From contig CAZZWS010000001.1 in the NCBI GenBank assembly GCA_964657795.1, forward strand, positions 1 to 64,000: a stretch of 64,000 nucleotides of DNA, in the 5' to 3' direction. Both the position numbers and the translations under genes were made by a program. The notes below the pieces were generated by a model that was given only the letters and a program-made list of their open reading frames with translations, searched no databases and was not told the origin of the DNA. Within the stretch, counting starts at the first letter, position 1. Each line of letters starts with the position of its first letter. Source of the stretch: CAHJXF01 sp964657795 (GTDB taxonomy: Bacteria > Pseudomonadota > Gammaproteobacteria > Burkholderiales > Burkholderiaceae_D). Shown here piece by piece: positions 36,806 to 46,867 of the stretch.

Positions 36806-37936
36806 ATGGCTACAGAGGTTCACGCGGCGCCTGGTCCGCTTCCCGACCCGGGCGCCGTCGCCGTCGCCGATGCTCCCCCGACACGCAACGCGCTGATCGA
36901 CAATGCCCGCTGCATCGGCATTGTGCTCATCGTCGTCGGTCATGCGCCGGGCTTTCCCGCGTCGCTGATCACGTGGATCTTCGCGTTCCACGTCCCGCTG
37001 TTCTTCTTCCTGTCGGGCTTCGTCGTCGCGCCCCATCATCTGCGCGGCCCGGCGCTGACCCGTGTCGTGCATCTCGCGCGGGCCTTGCTGGTGCCCTACG
37101 TCTTTTACTATTCGATCTCGTTCGTCTATTGGCTGGTCGCCAAGCGTCACGGGCTGCGTCAGGACGAGTTCTCGGCACTGCCCTGGTGGGACCCCCTGAA
37201 GGGTCTGTTGCATGGCACCGGGGACCTGATGTACGCCAACGTGACGTTGTGGTTCTTTCCCTGCCTGTTCATCGTCGCGGTCGTGCACCTCATGATGCGG
37301 CGCCGCTTCTCGGCAGGCGCGACGCTCGCCATCTACGGCATCGTCGCTTTCGCCTTCATCGAATCGCGCCCGCCGACCATGGGGCGCTGGCTATGGAGCA
37401 GCGACTGCGCGCTGGTCGCGCTGCCGTTCCACGCCGCAGGCGAATGGGCACGCACGTTGAGTCCTCGCGTCACTGCGCGCTGGTCGCGTCCGCTGGTCGC
37501 CACCGCCGGTGTCGCCGCCGCGCTCGCGGTCCTGGGTTTGTCCAGCATCGCCGGAAGGGTCGACCTCAACAACCTCGTCTTCGGCGACGTGCCGTGGCTC
37601 TACCTCCCGGTGAGCGCGCTGGGTATCTTCAGCGTCGTCGCCGTGTCGTCGCTGTTCGCGAAGAGCCGCGTCGCCGAATGGCTGGCACGCAACACGATCA
37701 TCGTCTTCCCGCTGCACTTCCTGATGTTCAGCGTGTTCACCGGCGTGGCCATCCGCGTGCTGGGGCTCGATCCGTCGTTCAAGACCTCGTCGCTGGTCGT
37801 GGGCCTGACCTACACGGTTCTGGCCTTGCTGCTGAGCTGGCCGGCAGCGTTCGTCATCAGGACCTTCTTCCCGATCGCCATCCACGAGAAGCGACGTCCC
37901 GCGAACGTCCCGTCCGCGACTTCGCCGGGCGCCTGA
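36806..37936 (+). CDS. Acyltransferase-3 family membrane protein
   Basis: A 376-aa inner-membrane protein with about ten hydrophobic segments. The conserved first block is ALIDNARCIGIVLIVVGHAP (about 46-65), which carries the family Arg and His; FHVPLFFFLSGFV follows. This pattern fits acyltransferase family 3, close to the fucose-4-O-acetylase type, which O-acetylates sugars. Unlike the 9.7-11.8 kb acyltransferase it has no SGNH domain. ATG 36806 is chosen; the upstream extension is charged and non-conserved. It follows clpB by 180 bases. The substrate is unknown. Confidence 0.85.
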   Translation: MATEVHAAPGPLPDPGAVAVADAPPTRNALIDNARCIGIVLIVVGHAPGFPASLITWIFAFHVPLFFFLSGFVVAPHHLRGPALTRVVHLARALLVPYVFYYSISFVYWLVAKRHGLRQDEFSALPWWDPLKGLLHGTGDLMYANVTLWFFPCLFIVAVVHLMMRRRFSAGATLAIYGIVAFAFIESRPPTMGRWLWSSDCALVALPFHAAGEWARTLSPRVTARWSRPLVATAGVAAALAVLGLSSIAGRVDLNNLVFGDVPWLYLPVSALGIFSVVAVSSLFAKSRVAEWLARNTIIVFPLHFLMFSVFTGVAIRVLGLDPSFKTSSLVVGLTYTVLALLLSWPAAFVIRTFFPIAIHEKRRPANVPSATSPGA

Positions 37937-37944
37937 GCCGAGCG

Positions 37945-38400
37945 TTACAGCCCGCGTTCGGCGGCCCCGATCGCCCGGTGCGTGGCGACGATCGCTTCGT
38001 CGACGTGATGGACCGCACGGTCGCGCAGGCCGCGGGTCAGCGGATCGTCCTCTTCGCGGGCGATGTCGTTGTGGACCTTGCGCAGCAGTTCTTCCGCGCG
38101 ATGCAGGCGGCCGCGACCGTCGAGAATCGCATCGACCGGCGGGTGATCCCGCAGGTCCTTGCCGTCGTCGATGGCGGCATGTCTGATGTCGCCGATGGTC
38201 TCGTCGATGCGAGCGATGGCCACGTCCTCGTCGCCGCTGACGCGGGCATCGCCCGGTCGATGCTCGATCAACCAGCGCGCCGTCCGCAAGTCGGTCAGCG
38301 CGTGGAGATAGGCGGGATGGTTGCCGGGCAGGTCGGCGTGGGCGGCGAACGGGGCGAAGGCCGTGGCGGAAAGAGCTAACAGCAGGGCGGCGCGCTTCAT
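37945..38400 (-). CDS. Small exported helical protein of unknown function
   Basis: A 151-aa protein. Residues 1-22 are a signal peptide (KRAALLLALSATAFAPFAAHA); the mature part is rich in His, Asp and Arg with mostly helical heptad-like character (HALTDLRTARWLIEHRPGD, RAEELLRKVHNDIAREEDD). I do not recognise a named family beyond that. ATG 38400 has GAGGAA about six bases upstream. It ends 8 bases from the convergent acyltransferase stop. Confidence 0.7.
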   Translation of the reverse strand: MKRAALLLALSATAFAPFAAHADLPGNHPAYLHALTDLRTARWLIEHRPGDARVSGDEDVAIARIDETIGDIRHAAIDDGKDLRDHPPVDAILDGRGRLHRAEELLRKVHNDIAREEDDPLTRGLRDRAVHHVDEAIVATHRAIGAAERGL

Positions 38401-38569
38401 GTCGGTTTCCTCGATGTCCGGGTTGAACGGCTTCGCGGGTCGAACAGTGATCGAGCGAAGCGTTGAGACCAGAACGCGAGCCCAGGCGACGCCGATGACG
38501 CTCGCGCGCCCCGTCTGGTAACAGCGTCTTACCGGCTCGCCGCGACCCGCCTCTGCGCTGCTTGCGTGG

Positions 38570-40258
38570 TCACCGCGGTGGCGACTGCTCGCCGATCGCA
38601 GCGAGACGTTCCTGCTTGCCCCACTGCTTGCGGCCGGTAAGGAACGTGACCCAGCCGAGCGTCGCACCCACATGACGCAGGATCTGGAAGCTGAACGGCT
38701 CGGCCAGCGCCGCGAGCAGGGCGAAGCCGAAGCGCGCTTCGGTGGCGCTGCCGATCCAGCGGCGGTAGAGATGGACGGACCACAGATGAAAGCCGAGATC
38801 GATCGCGATCTTCGCCAGGATCCAGGCCGAGATCGGCAGCAGAACGCCTGCCCGTCCCTGCGCCAGCACCACGATCAGGACGACCAGGGCCGTCAGTCCG
38901 AAGATCGGCTGCATCGTGTCGATCGCCTTGACCGGCAGCATCCAGCGACCCACGTTGCCGAAGCGGCGACCGTCGCCGACCATCGCGCGATACCAGTACT
39001 GCGTCTGCAGGAAGCCGCCGAACCAGCGGCGCCGCTGCCGCAGGAAAGGCGCGATGGCGCTCGGCGCCTCGGTCAGCGCGACCGCGCCGCCGATGACGCG
39101 CGAGCGCCAGCCGAGCCGGTTCAATGCCGAGTAGCGGGCGAGGCGATGGATCAGTTCGTAGTCCTCGACCAGGCAATCCGGATCGAACCCGCCGACTTCG
39201 AGGACGGCTTCGCGTCGGAAGCAGGCGAACGCGCCCGAGATCAGCAGCAGGCTGTCGACGCGCATCCACGCGTAGCGCGACAGGAAGTTGCGGATGTATT
39301 CGTAGGTCTGGAACCATTCGAACATCCGGCCCATCGCCGAAGGTCCGCAGACCGGCTTGAGGATGCCGGTGGCCGCGACCAGCGACGGCTCGTTCGAGAA
39401 CGCGTGGCGCATCGCGGCCACGGCGTCCGCCGCGAGCCGCGTGTCGGCATCGACCGTCATGACGATCGGCGTCCGGCAGGCGGCGATCGGCGACGACAGG
39501 GCCGCGTTGAGCGCGCGAGCCTTGCCGCCGTGCGGCAGCCGCAGCCAGTGCAGCGACGGGTAGGTCGTGCTGCTGGCCCATTGCCCGAGCGCGGGCGCCG
39601 CGAAGCCGAAGCGCTCGGTCAGCAGCGTCGCCGTATCGTCGCTGGAGCCGTCGTCTGCGATCGCGATCGCGTCCGGCGGTTCGGTCTGGTCGAGCAGCGA
39701 GACGAGCATCTGCGGCAGGACGGTCGCTTCGTCGTGCGCGGCGACGACGACCGTCATCCCCTCCGAAGCTCGCTGCGCGACGACCGGTGGCGGTCGCAGC
39801 AGCACCAGGGTCTGGTAGCCGACGAACGCGAGCAGCACCGTGTCGTAGGCGATGTACGCGATGCCGGTCGACCAGGCGTAGATGCCGCCGAGCGAGAAGG
39901 CGCTCGCGAACAACAGCACCCAGACCGTGAGGACGGCGCCGTGGATGGCGGCGCACGCGAGCGGCAGCGTCCGTGGCAGGTAGCGCGGCGAATGGCGGCG
40001 CAGGGCTTCGTCGAGGGGCGTGGTCAAGGCGGGGAACGCGGGAGCGGGTGGTGACAGCGGCCGGATGATCCCACGCCACGACGACTCGAACGCGGTCGGG
40101 TGACCGTTCGAGACGCTGATCCGGACGTCGATGCCCAGGCTCGCGCGTTGTAGACGACGGGTTCGGGTCGGCTGCGCGACAAGGCGGTCACGACTGTCGA
40201 CAGCGGCAAGTTCTTGCGATACTTCGTGTTCACGCTTCGAGTCGCCCATGTCCCTCAT
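38570..40258 (-). CDS. Processive GT2 glycosyltransferase (cellulose/PNAG-synthase-like)
   Basis: A membrane glycosyltransferase of about 562 aa. It has all four motifs of processive family-2 enzymes in order: ADDGSSDD (nucleotide), VDADTR (DxD), EDYE (catalytic base) and QRRRW (acceptor tunnel). Two hydrophobic segments precede the catalytic domain and four or more follow it, as in PgaC/BcsA-type synthases; no PilZ domain is seen. The start is uncertain: ATG 40258 overlaps the cytochrome b561 start by 11 bases, and 90 variable residues come before the first membrane span, so an internal start is possible. No partner genes for a known polymer lie beside it. Confidence 0.8.
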   Translation of the reverse strand: MRDMGDSKREHEVSQELAAVDSRDRLVAQPTRTRRLQRASLGIDVRISVSNGHPTAFESSWRGIIRPLSPPAPAFPALTTPLDEALRRHSPRYLPRTLPLACAAIHGAVLTVWVLLFASAFSLGGIYAWSTGIAYIAYDTVLLAFVGYQTLVLLRPPPVVAQRASEGMTVVVAAHDEATVLPQMLVSLLDQTEPPDAIAIADDGSSDDTATLLTERFGFAAPALGQWASSTTYPSLHWLRLPHGGKARALNAALSSPIAACRTPIVMTVDADTRLAADAVAAMRHAFSNEPSLVAATGILKPVCGPSAMGRMFEWFQTYEYIRNFLSRYAWMRVDSLLLISGAFACFRREAVLEVGGFDPDCLVEDYELIHRLARYSALNRLGWRSRVIGGAVALTEAPSAIAPFLRQRRRWFGGFLQTQYWYRAMVGDGRRFGNVGRWMLPVKAIDTMQPIFGLTALVVLIVVLAQGRAGVLLPISAWILAKIAIDLGFHLWSVHLYRRWIGSATEARFGFALLAALAEPFSFQILRHVGATLGWVTFLTGRKQWGKQERLAAIGEQSPPR

Positions 40259-40829
40259 CCAGCGCTACACCCGCACCGCGATGGCCTTTCACTGGATCAT
40301 CGCGCTGCTGATCACCGTCAACGTCACCCTGGCGTTGTCCGCGGACTACCTTCCCGATGACTGGGTGCGACCCGTGATCGACACGCACAAGTCGATTGGC
40401 ATCACCGTCCTGGGCCTCGCGGTGCTGCGATTGCTGTGGCGCGCGACGCATCGCCCGCCGCCGTTACCACTCGCCTATCCGCATTGGGAACGGTGGGTCG
40501 CGCATCTGGCGCATACGGCGCTCTATCTGCTGATCTTCGCGTTGCCGCTGTCGGGTTGGCTACACGACTCCGCCTGGAAGGATGCGGCGAGTCATCCGAT
40601 GACGCTGTTCGGCCTGGTGCCGTGGCCGCGCATCGGCTGGGTCATGCATGCGGAACCGGCTTTTCGGGAGACCCTGCACGATCGCTTCGGCGCTCTGCAT
40701 GGGTTGGCCGGCTATGTGCTCTACGGCTTGTTCGCGCTCCACGTCCTCGGCGCGTTGAAGCACCAGTGGCTCGATCGCGAACCCGAGTTGCAGCGGATGC
40801 TGCCCACGACGCTGAAAACCCCGGATTGA
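40248..40829 (+). CDS. Cytochrome b561
   Basis: A 193-aa di-haem membrane cytochrome of the bacterial b561 type, with four hydrophobic segments. Candidate haem ligands are His15 (MAFHWIIALL), His47 (DTHKSIG) and two in the last helix region (HGLAGYVLYGLFALHVLG). These proteins pass electrons from quinol, and E. coli CybB works as a superoxide:quinone oxidoreductase. ATG 40248 is chosen because the next residues SLIQRYTRTAMAFHW are the standard family start. It is followed 132 bases later by the peroxiredoxin gene. Confidence 0.9.
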   Translation: MSLIQRYTRTAMAFHWIIALLITVNVTLALSADYLPDDWVRPVIDTHKSIGITVLGLAVLRLLWRATHRPPPLPLAYPHWERWVAHLAHTALYLLIFALPLSGWLHDSAWKDAASHPMTLFGLVPWPRIGWVMHAEPAFRETLHDRFGALHGLAGYVLYGLFALHVLGALKHQWLDREPELQRMLPTTLKTPD

Positions 40830-40854
40830 GGCGATGTTCGATCGTACTTTCGCA

Positions 40855-40869
40855 ATAATCTGAGACTAT
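40855..40869 (+). promoter_or_regulatory. Possible OxyR half-site before the peroxiredoxin gene
   Basis: ATAA-N7-CTAT matches one OxyR dyad (ATAG-N7-CTAT) at seven of eight bases, and lies about 95 bases before the peroxiredoxin ATG. The second dyad seven bases on (TGCA...AAAA) is poor. OxyR control of this peroxiredoxin type is common, but the site is weak. Confidence 0.3.
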
Positions 40870-40961
40870 CGAATTCTGCATCAAAACAAAATTGTGCAAT
40901 CGCGGTAGAAGAGGCAGAATACGGGTTGTCCCGAATATCTTGTCTGTCACAGGAGCTACCC

Positions 40962-41705
40962 ATGAATGAATTGAAGAACATCGAAGGCCACAACGTACCC
41001 GACGTCACGCTGATGATCCGCAAGGACGGCGACTGGGCGAAGGTCACCACCGACGACCTGTTCGCCAACAAGACCGTCGTCGTGTTCTCGCTGCCGGGCG
41101 CGTTCACGCCGACCTGCTCGTCGACCCACCTGCCGCGCTACAACGAACTCGCGCCGATCTTCAAGAAGCACGGCGTCGACTCGATCGTTTGCGTCTCGGT
41201 CAACGATCCTTTCGTGATGGAAGAGTGGGCCCGCGACCAGGAGTCCGACAACGTGACGTTGCTCCCCGACGGCGCCGGCGCGTTCACGAAGGGCATGGGC
41301 ATGATGGTCGACAAGAGCGCCATCAACTTCGGCGATCGTTCGTGGCGCTATTCGATGCTCGTCAAGAACAAGAAGATCGACAAGATGTTCATCGAGCCGG
41401 ACGTCGAAGGCGACCCGTTCGAAGTGTCGGATGCCGACACGATGCTCAACTACATCGATCCGAGCGCCAAGGGTCCGGACCAGATCGCCATCCTGACGCG
41501 CGTCGGTTGTCCGCATTGCGCCCGCGCGAAGAAGGCCCTGAGCGAAGCCGGCATGGAATACGTCGAAGTGCCGCTCGCGCACACCATCCGCACCAAGGCG
41601 GTCGGCGCCATCTCCGGCGGCAAGACGGTCCCGCAGGTGTTCATCAACGGGGAACTGATCGGCAGCGCCGACGACCTCGAGAACTACCTGAAGAAAGCGG
41701 CCTGA
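40962..41705 (+). CDS. Peroxiredoxin-glutaredoxin hybrid (Prx5-Grx)
   Basis: A 247-aa fusion that reduces peroxides with glutathione in one chain. Residues 1-165 are a Prx5-type peroxiredoxin with the peroxidatic Cys52 in FTPTCSSTHLP. Residues 172-247 are a glutaredoxin with CPHC (183-186), the TVPQVF cis-Pro loop and GSADDLENYL. The Grx domain recycles the Prx cysteine. This hybrid is known from proteobacteria and some pathogens. ATG 40962 is set by AGGAG seven bases upstream. A strong hairpin follows. Confidence 0.95.
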   Translation: MNELKNIEGHNVPDVTLMIRKDGDWAKVTTDDLFANKTVVVFSLPGAFTPTCSSTHLPRYNELAPIFKKHGVDSIVCVSVNDPFVMEEWARDQESDNVTLLPDGAGAFTKGMGMMVDKSAINFGDRSWRYSMLVKNKKIDKMFIEPDVEGDPFEVSDADTMLNYIDPSAKGPDQIAILTRVGCPHCARAKKALSEAGMEYVEVPLAHTIRTKAVGAISGGKTVPQVFINGELIGSADDLENYLKKAA

Positions 41706-41718
41706 ACGGGTCGTGACT

Positions 41719-41746
41719 CGAAAGGCCCGCGCGAGCGGGCCTTTCG
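41719..41746 (+). terminator. Hairpin terminator after the Prx-Grx gene
   Basis: A perfect 12-bp stem (CGAAAGGCCCGC / GCGGGCCTTTCG) with loop GCGA starts 14 bases after the stop. The T-run is weak. Confidence 0.75.
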
Positions 41747-41788
41747 ACACTTGCGGTGGCTACCGCGTGAACATGAGCGAGAACTGAC

Positions 41789-43240
41789 ATGAACCGGATC
41801 GAAACCGATGTCGCCGTGGTCGGCGCAGGCACCGCGGGTCTCGCGGCTTACCGTGCGGCCAGGGCCGCGGGCAAGCGGGCGGTGGTGATCGAGAGCACCG
41901 TCTACGGCACCACGTGCGCGCGCGTCGGCTGCATGCCGAGCAAGCTGCTGATCGCGCCGGCCGAAGCCGCGCACACCTTCGAGAAGCTGCCCCGGTTCGG
42001 GATGTCGGTCGACGCGCCGCTGGTCGTCGACGGCAAGGCGATCATGACGCGCGTGCGCGCCGAACGCGATCGCTTCGTGGGCTTCGTGCTCAAGGGCGTC
42101 GAAGACATTCCGGCCGTCGACAAGATCTTCGGCCGGGCGACCTTCGCCGACGACCACACGCTGACCATCAGCGACGGCTCGACGGTCGTCGCGCGATCCA
42201 TCGTCATCGCCACCGGCTCGACCCCCAGCTTTCCGCCGGTCTGGAAGGCCCTGGGCGACCGTCTGATCACCAACGACCACGTTTTCGAATTGCCGACGCT
42301 GCCCGAAAGCGTCGCGGTGTTCGGTCCCGGCGTCATCGGCCTCGAACTGGGTCAGGCGCTCCATCGACTGGGCGTGCGGGTCAAGGTCTTCGGTCGCGGC
42401 GGCGGCGTGGGCCCGTTGAGCGACCCGGCCGTGCTGGACGAAGCCCGCAAGGTGCTCGGCGAGGAGTTCTATCTCGACACCGACGCCCACGCCAACGTCC
42501 GGCGCGACGGCGATCACGTGGTGGTCGAGTTCAAGGCGCTCGACGGGACCGATCAGGTGGAGCGCTTCGACTACCTGCTGGCCGCGACCGGTCGTACGCC
42601 CAACGTCCACGGCATCGGCCTCGAGCACACGTCGCTCGCCTGCAACGCGCACGGCATTCCGTCGTTCGATCGGGACTCGCTGCAATGCGGGTCGTCGTCC
42701 ATCTTCATCGCCGGCGACGTCAACAACGACGTCCCGGTATTGCACGAGGCGGCCGACGAGGGACGCATCGCCGGCGACAACGCCGCCCGCTTTCCGGCGG
42801 TCACCAAGGGCCTGCGCCGTGCGCCGCTCGGCATCATGTTCACCGATCCGCAGATCGCGATCGTCGGCAACGGATATCGCGCGGCCAAGGCGTTCGCCCA
42901 CGTCATCGGCGAAGTGTCCTTCGTCGATCAGGGTCGCTCGCGCGTGATGCTGCGCAATCAGGGCCTGCTGCACATCTATGCCGAGATCGGCACGGGGCGT
43001 TTCCTCGGCTCCGAGATGCTCGGCCCCGACGCGGAACACATCGCGCATCTGCTGTCGTGGGCGCTGCAGATGAAGCTGACCATCGCGCAGATGCTGGAGA
43101 TGCCGTTCTACCACCCGGTCGTCCAGGAAGGGCTGCGCACGGCACTGCGCGACACGCAGGTGAAGCTGGATGCGGCAGCGGCGGCGGCCCTCGATGCCGA
43201 GGACGACTCGGCGAATGCGTCGATGCGCAAGGCGGCTTGA
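41789..43240 (+). CDS. Dihydrolipoamide-dehydrogenase-like disulfide reductase
   Basis: A 483-aa flavin disulfide reductase. VGAGTAGLAAYRAA (11-24) binds FAD; the redox pair is C43/C48 in TTCARVGCMPSK. A central NAD-binding GPGVIGLELGQAL and IFIAGDVNND follow. The dimerisation domain ends with FYHPVVQEGL, a variant of the catalytic His-Pro-x-x-x-Glu of lipoamide dehydrogenases. It is not next to a 2-oxo-acid dehydrogenase complex; instead it follows the Prx-Grx gene, so it could serve a thiol-redox role. Similar stand-alone enzymes exist without known substrate. A hairpin terminator follows. Confidence 0.87.
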   Translation: MNRIETDVAVVGAGTAGLAAYRAARAAGKRAVVIESTVYGTTCARVGCMPSKLLIAPAEAAHTFEKLPRFGMSVDAPLVVDGKAIMTRVRAERDRFVGFVLKGVEDIPAVDKIFGRATFADDHTLTISDGSTVVARSIVIATGSTPSFPPVWKALGDRLITNDHVFELPTLPESVAVFGPGVIGLELGQALHRLGVRVKVFGRGGGVGPLSDPAVLDEARKVLGEEFYLDTDAHANVRRDGDHVVVEFKALDGTDQVERFDYLLAATGRTPNVHGIGLEHTSLACNAHGIPSFDRDSLQCGSSSIFIAGDVNNDVPVLHEAADEGRIAGDNAARFPAVTKGLRRAPLGIMFTDPQIAIVGNGYRAAKAFAHVIGEVSFVDQGRSRVMLRNQGLLHIYAEIGTGRFLGSEMLGPDAEHIAHLLSWALQMKLTIAQMLEMPFYHPVVQEGLRTALRDTQVKLDAAAAAALDAEDDSANASMRKAA

Positions 43241-43258
43241 TCGTCGTTCGCGGCGGGC

Positions 43259-43284
43259 AAACGGTCGTCATGGCGACCGTTTTT
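43259..43284 (+). terminator. Rho-independent terminator after the disulfide reductase gene
   Basis: AAACGGTCG pairs with CGACCGTTT across loop TCATGG, followed by a T-run. It lies 18 bases after the stop. The remaining bases to 43510 form the isocitrate-lyase leader and promoter region, with no other gene seen. Confidence 0.82.
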
Positions 43285-43510
43285 CGTTTGGCGGGCTCGA
43301 TTGATGCTTGTGCATTGCTGCTAATTTCGCGGATAAATACCGAATCGAATCATCCACATCGCTCTTGTTGCGCCGCCGCATTTTTAGTACGATCGGCACG
43401 CGCTGTCGAAACGGCGCCGACGCGCGCGATGGTGCCCGCGTCCTTATACTTGGTGCGGGCGGACGCCCGCATTCGCACGAGCATCGGTACATCAACGAGG
43501 AGACCACAAC

Positions 43511-44818
<1,308 letters not shown>

Positions 44819-44835
44819 AACGTCGCGACTCGTGA

Positions 44836-44875
44836 AAACGCCGCGAGAGCCGTGAGGCATCGCGGCGTTTCTCTT
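44836..44875 (+). terminator. Hairpin terminator after aceA
   Basis: AAACGCCGCGA (44836-44846) pairs perfectly with TCGCGGCGTTT (44860-44870), followed by CTCTT. It lies 18 bases after the aceA stop and faces the convergent VOC gene. Confidence 0.75.
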
Positions 44876-44921
44876 GCGAGGCCGCGGAGTCCGTCGGACA
44901 CGTCGGACTTCGAACGATGTC

Positions 44922-45776
44922 TCAGACCCCCGCAGGGAGCGGCTCGGAAAGCAGTTCGATCCACTCGCCGGCCTGTCCCCGCATGATTCGGACCTCGCTG
45001 ACCGCAGGTTCTCCGGCGACCATGAAGCTGGCCATGGCGAACCCGGCAGGCAGTCCGATGGATGAGGATGCACGCGCGATGGCACTTGCGGGGAACGCGT
45101 CGATCTCGATCAGGCTGCGATCGTCCAGAGCGATGGTCGTGAGCTGATGACGGAAAGCGTTCGGCATGCCGTGTTCGCGCGACAGCACATCGATCCGCGC
45201 CGCGAAGTCGGGCCCCTGGACGCGACCAAGCGCCGCGTAAGTGCTGGCTGCTGACACGATGGAAGCCGCGCCGAGTACAAGAACGAAGATTTCGCCGACG
45301 AAGCTCAACGCGCGTGGCAATTCGAAGCCGGGGATGTCCGCGTTGACCTCGGTCAGGTACAGGACTTCGTCCCCCGGCCCGCGGACCTGCATCGCGCGGA
45401 TCTGATCGGTGAAATCGAAGTCCAGCACTGCCGGTTCGCCGATGATCTCGAATGCACTGCCGCGCAGGCGAGCGGCGAGCGCATCGAGATTTTGGACGAT
45501 GATTTCGATGGCGTTCCAGCCGTACGACGCAAGCGGTCGGTAGCTTTTCGGTGCGCGCCCTTCGACCAGTCGAATGAAGCGTCGCGCACCGCATTCCGGA
45601 TACAGCACCGCCATTCTCGTGTCAGCCGCGGCGGGGCAGCCCCACAACGCGGCAAGTTCGGATCCGACCCGGGTGCAGCCGTTTCCGCGATACCCGAGCA
45701 ACTCGCCATACGCCGCCACAGCCGCGTCCAGATCGGGCGTTACCACCGTTGCGCCGGCCACCTGCTTCAGCTTCAT
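44922..45776 (-). CDS. VOC-superfamily protein (glyoxalase/dioxygenase fold)
   Basis: A 284-aa protein with two tandem VOC-like modules. The first starts TPDLDAAVAAYGELLGYRG (13-31) and the second FVGEIFVLVLGAASIVSAAS (about 164-183). Family members include glyoxalases, extradiol dioxygenases and epimerases, but I cannot point to a clear metal triad, so the reaction is open. ATG 45776 overlaps the LysR stop (ATGA 45773-45776), so the two are one unit. It probably belongs with the divergent methyltransferase operon and the accessory catabolic genes that follow. Confidence 0.72.
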   Translation of the reverse strand: MKLKQVAGATVVTPDLDAAVAAYGELLGYRGNGCTRVGSELAALWGCPAAADTRMAVLYPECGARRFIRLVEGRAPKSYRPLASYGWNAIEIIVQNLDALAARLRGSAFEIIGEPAVLDFDFTDQIRAMQVRGPGDEVLYLTEVNADIPGFELPRALSFVGEIFVLVLGAASIVSAASTYAALGRVQGPDFAARIDVLSREHGMPNAFRHQLTTIALDDRSLIEIDAFPASAIARASSSIGLPAGFAMASFMVAGEPAVSEVRIMRGQAGEWIELLSEPLPAGV

Positions 45777-46735
45777 CGGGCGACTCTTGACGCAGTCTGT
45801 CGACCATTCGTCGGAAGCGCACCGTCGGTCTGACCCGCCTCGAAGATGATCTCCTCGAGCAGTCGATTGGCAGCCGGACTGAGCCGGCTCTCGTGGCGCG
45901 TGATCACGCACGCATGCCGGACCAGAGCGGTGTCGGTCAGATCCAGGGTCACGAGCGCGCCGAAGTGCAGCAAGGTGCCGATCAGTTCGGGCGAGACCGT
46001 GATGATGTAATCGTCCTCGATGCAGAGCCATGAACCGACGGCGATGGCGTCGGAGCGAATGAAGCGCTTTGGCGGTTGCAGCTTGGCGCGGATGTAGGCG
46101 AGCTGGATCGCGTCGTACACGTCGCCACGGAACGCCGGGACCATCCAGGTGTAGTCGGACAGGTCGGCCAGCGTCACGTTGGCGGCGGCCGTCAGCGGAT
46201 GGGCGCGGCGCACCGCGAGGACGTCGCGCACTTCGAAGAGATGCTGGTAATCGAGATCGGCTGCATGTGCCGGATCATGACTCGGCCCGCCGGCGACGAA
46301 GTCGAGTTCGCCGGCGATCAGCTGCTCGATCAGCTGTTCGGTGTAGCCCTCGATCAGGCGAATGTGCACGCCGGGCTGCTCGGCGTGATACCGGCGCACG
46401 GCGTTCGCGACGATCCGTCCCGCCATGGTCTCGCCGATTCCCAGCGTGACGCTGCCGCCCCGCGCGTCGCGCAGCAGGCCGATTTCCCCCATCGTCCGTT
46501 CAGACATCGCGATTTGTGTGCGCGCACGCGTCATCAGCAGCCGTCCGAACACGGTCAGGCTGATGCGTCCGCCACGTTTGCGATTGAAGAACGACACACC
46601 CGCGTTGTCCTCCATGCGCGCGATGGAAGAACTGAGCGCCTGCTGGGTCACGTTCATGCGCTGAGCCGCCGCGACGAAACTGCCACACTCGACGACGGCA
46701 AGGAAACGGCGCAATTGCATCAACTCGAGATCCAC
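45773..46735 (-). CDS. LysR-family transcriptional regulator
   Basis: A 320-aa regulator. The N-terminal winged helix-turn-helix is clear: LMQLRRFLAVVECGSFVAAA followed by QRMNVTQQALSSSIARME (about 5-43). The C-terminal domain is a two-lobed ligand-binding fold (SVTLGIGETMAGRIVANAV onward). The start is GTG 46735 or ATG 46720; the first is listed. It is divergent from the methyltransferase operon across a 132-base gap with an inverted repeat, the normal layout for a LysR regulator and its target. It is coupled to the VOC gene. Confidence 0.92.
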   Translation of the reverse strand: MDLELMQLRRFLAVVECGSFVAAAQRMNVTQQALSSSIARMEDNAGVSFFNRKRGGRISLTVFGRLLMTRARTQIAMSERTMGEIGLLRDARGGSVTLGIGETMAGRIVANAVRRYHAEQPGVHIRLIEGYTEQLIEQLIAGELDFVAGGPSHDPAHAADLDYQHLFEVRDVLAVRRAHPLTAAANVTLADLSDYTWMVPAFRGDVYDAIQLAYIRAKLQPPKRFIRSDAIAVGSWLCIEDDYIITVSPELIGTLLHFGALVTLDLTDTALVRHACVITRHESRLSPAANRLLEEIIFEAGQTDGALPTNGRQTASRVAR

Positions 46736-46742
46736 GAAGTCA

Positions 46743-46786
46743 CTAACCGATCAAATTTGTTTCTTTTGCGGAAGAACGATGGTTAG
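46743..46786. promoter_or_regulatory. Inverted repeat in the LysR/methyltransferase gap
   Basis: CTAACCGATC (from 46743) and GATGGTTAG (to 46786) are inverted copies of CTAACC-ATC with one extra base, in an AT-rich stretch between the divergent genes. It is a candidate LysR operator. The long spacing means two sites or a looped pair. Confidence 0.4.
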
Positions 46787-46867
46787 ACTTATTTTTGACG
46801 TGATGCCGACAATGCGTCAAGTTGCGCCCGCGCTTCTTCTTCGGACCGTCGTTTCTTGGAGATCCAC

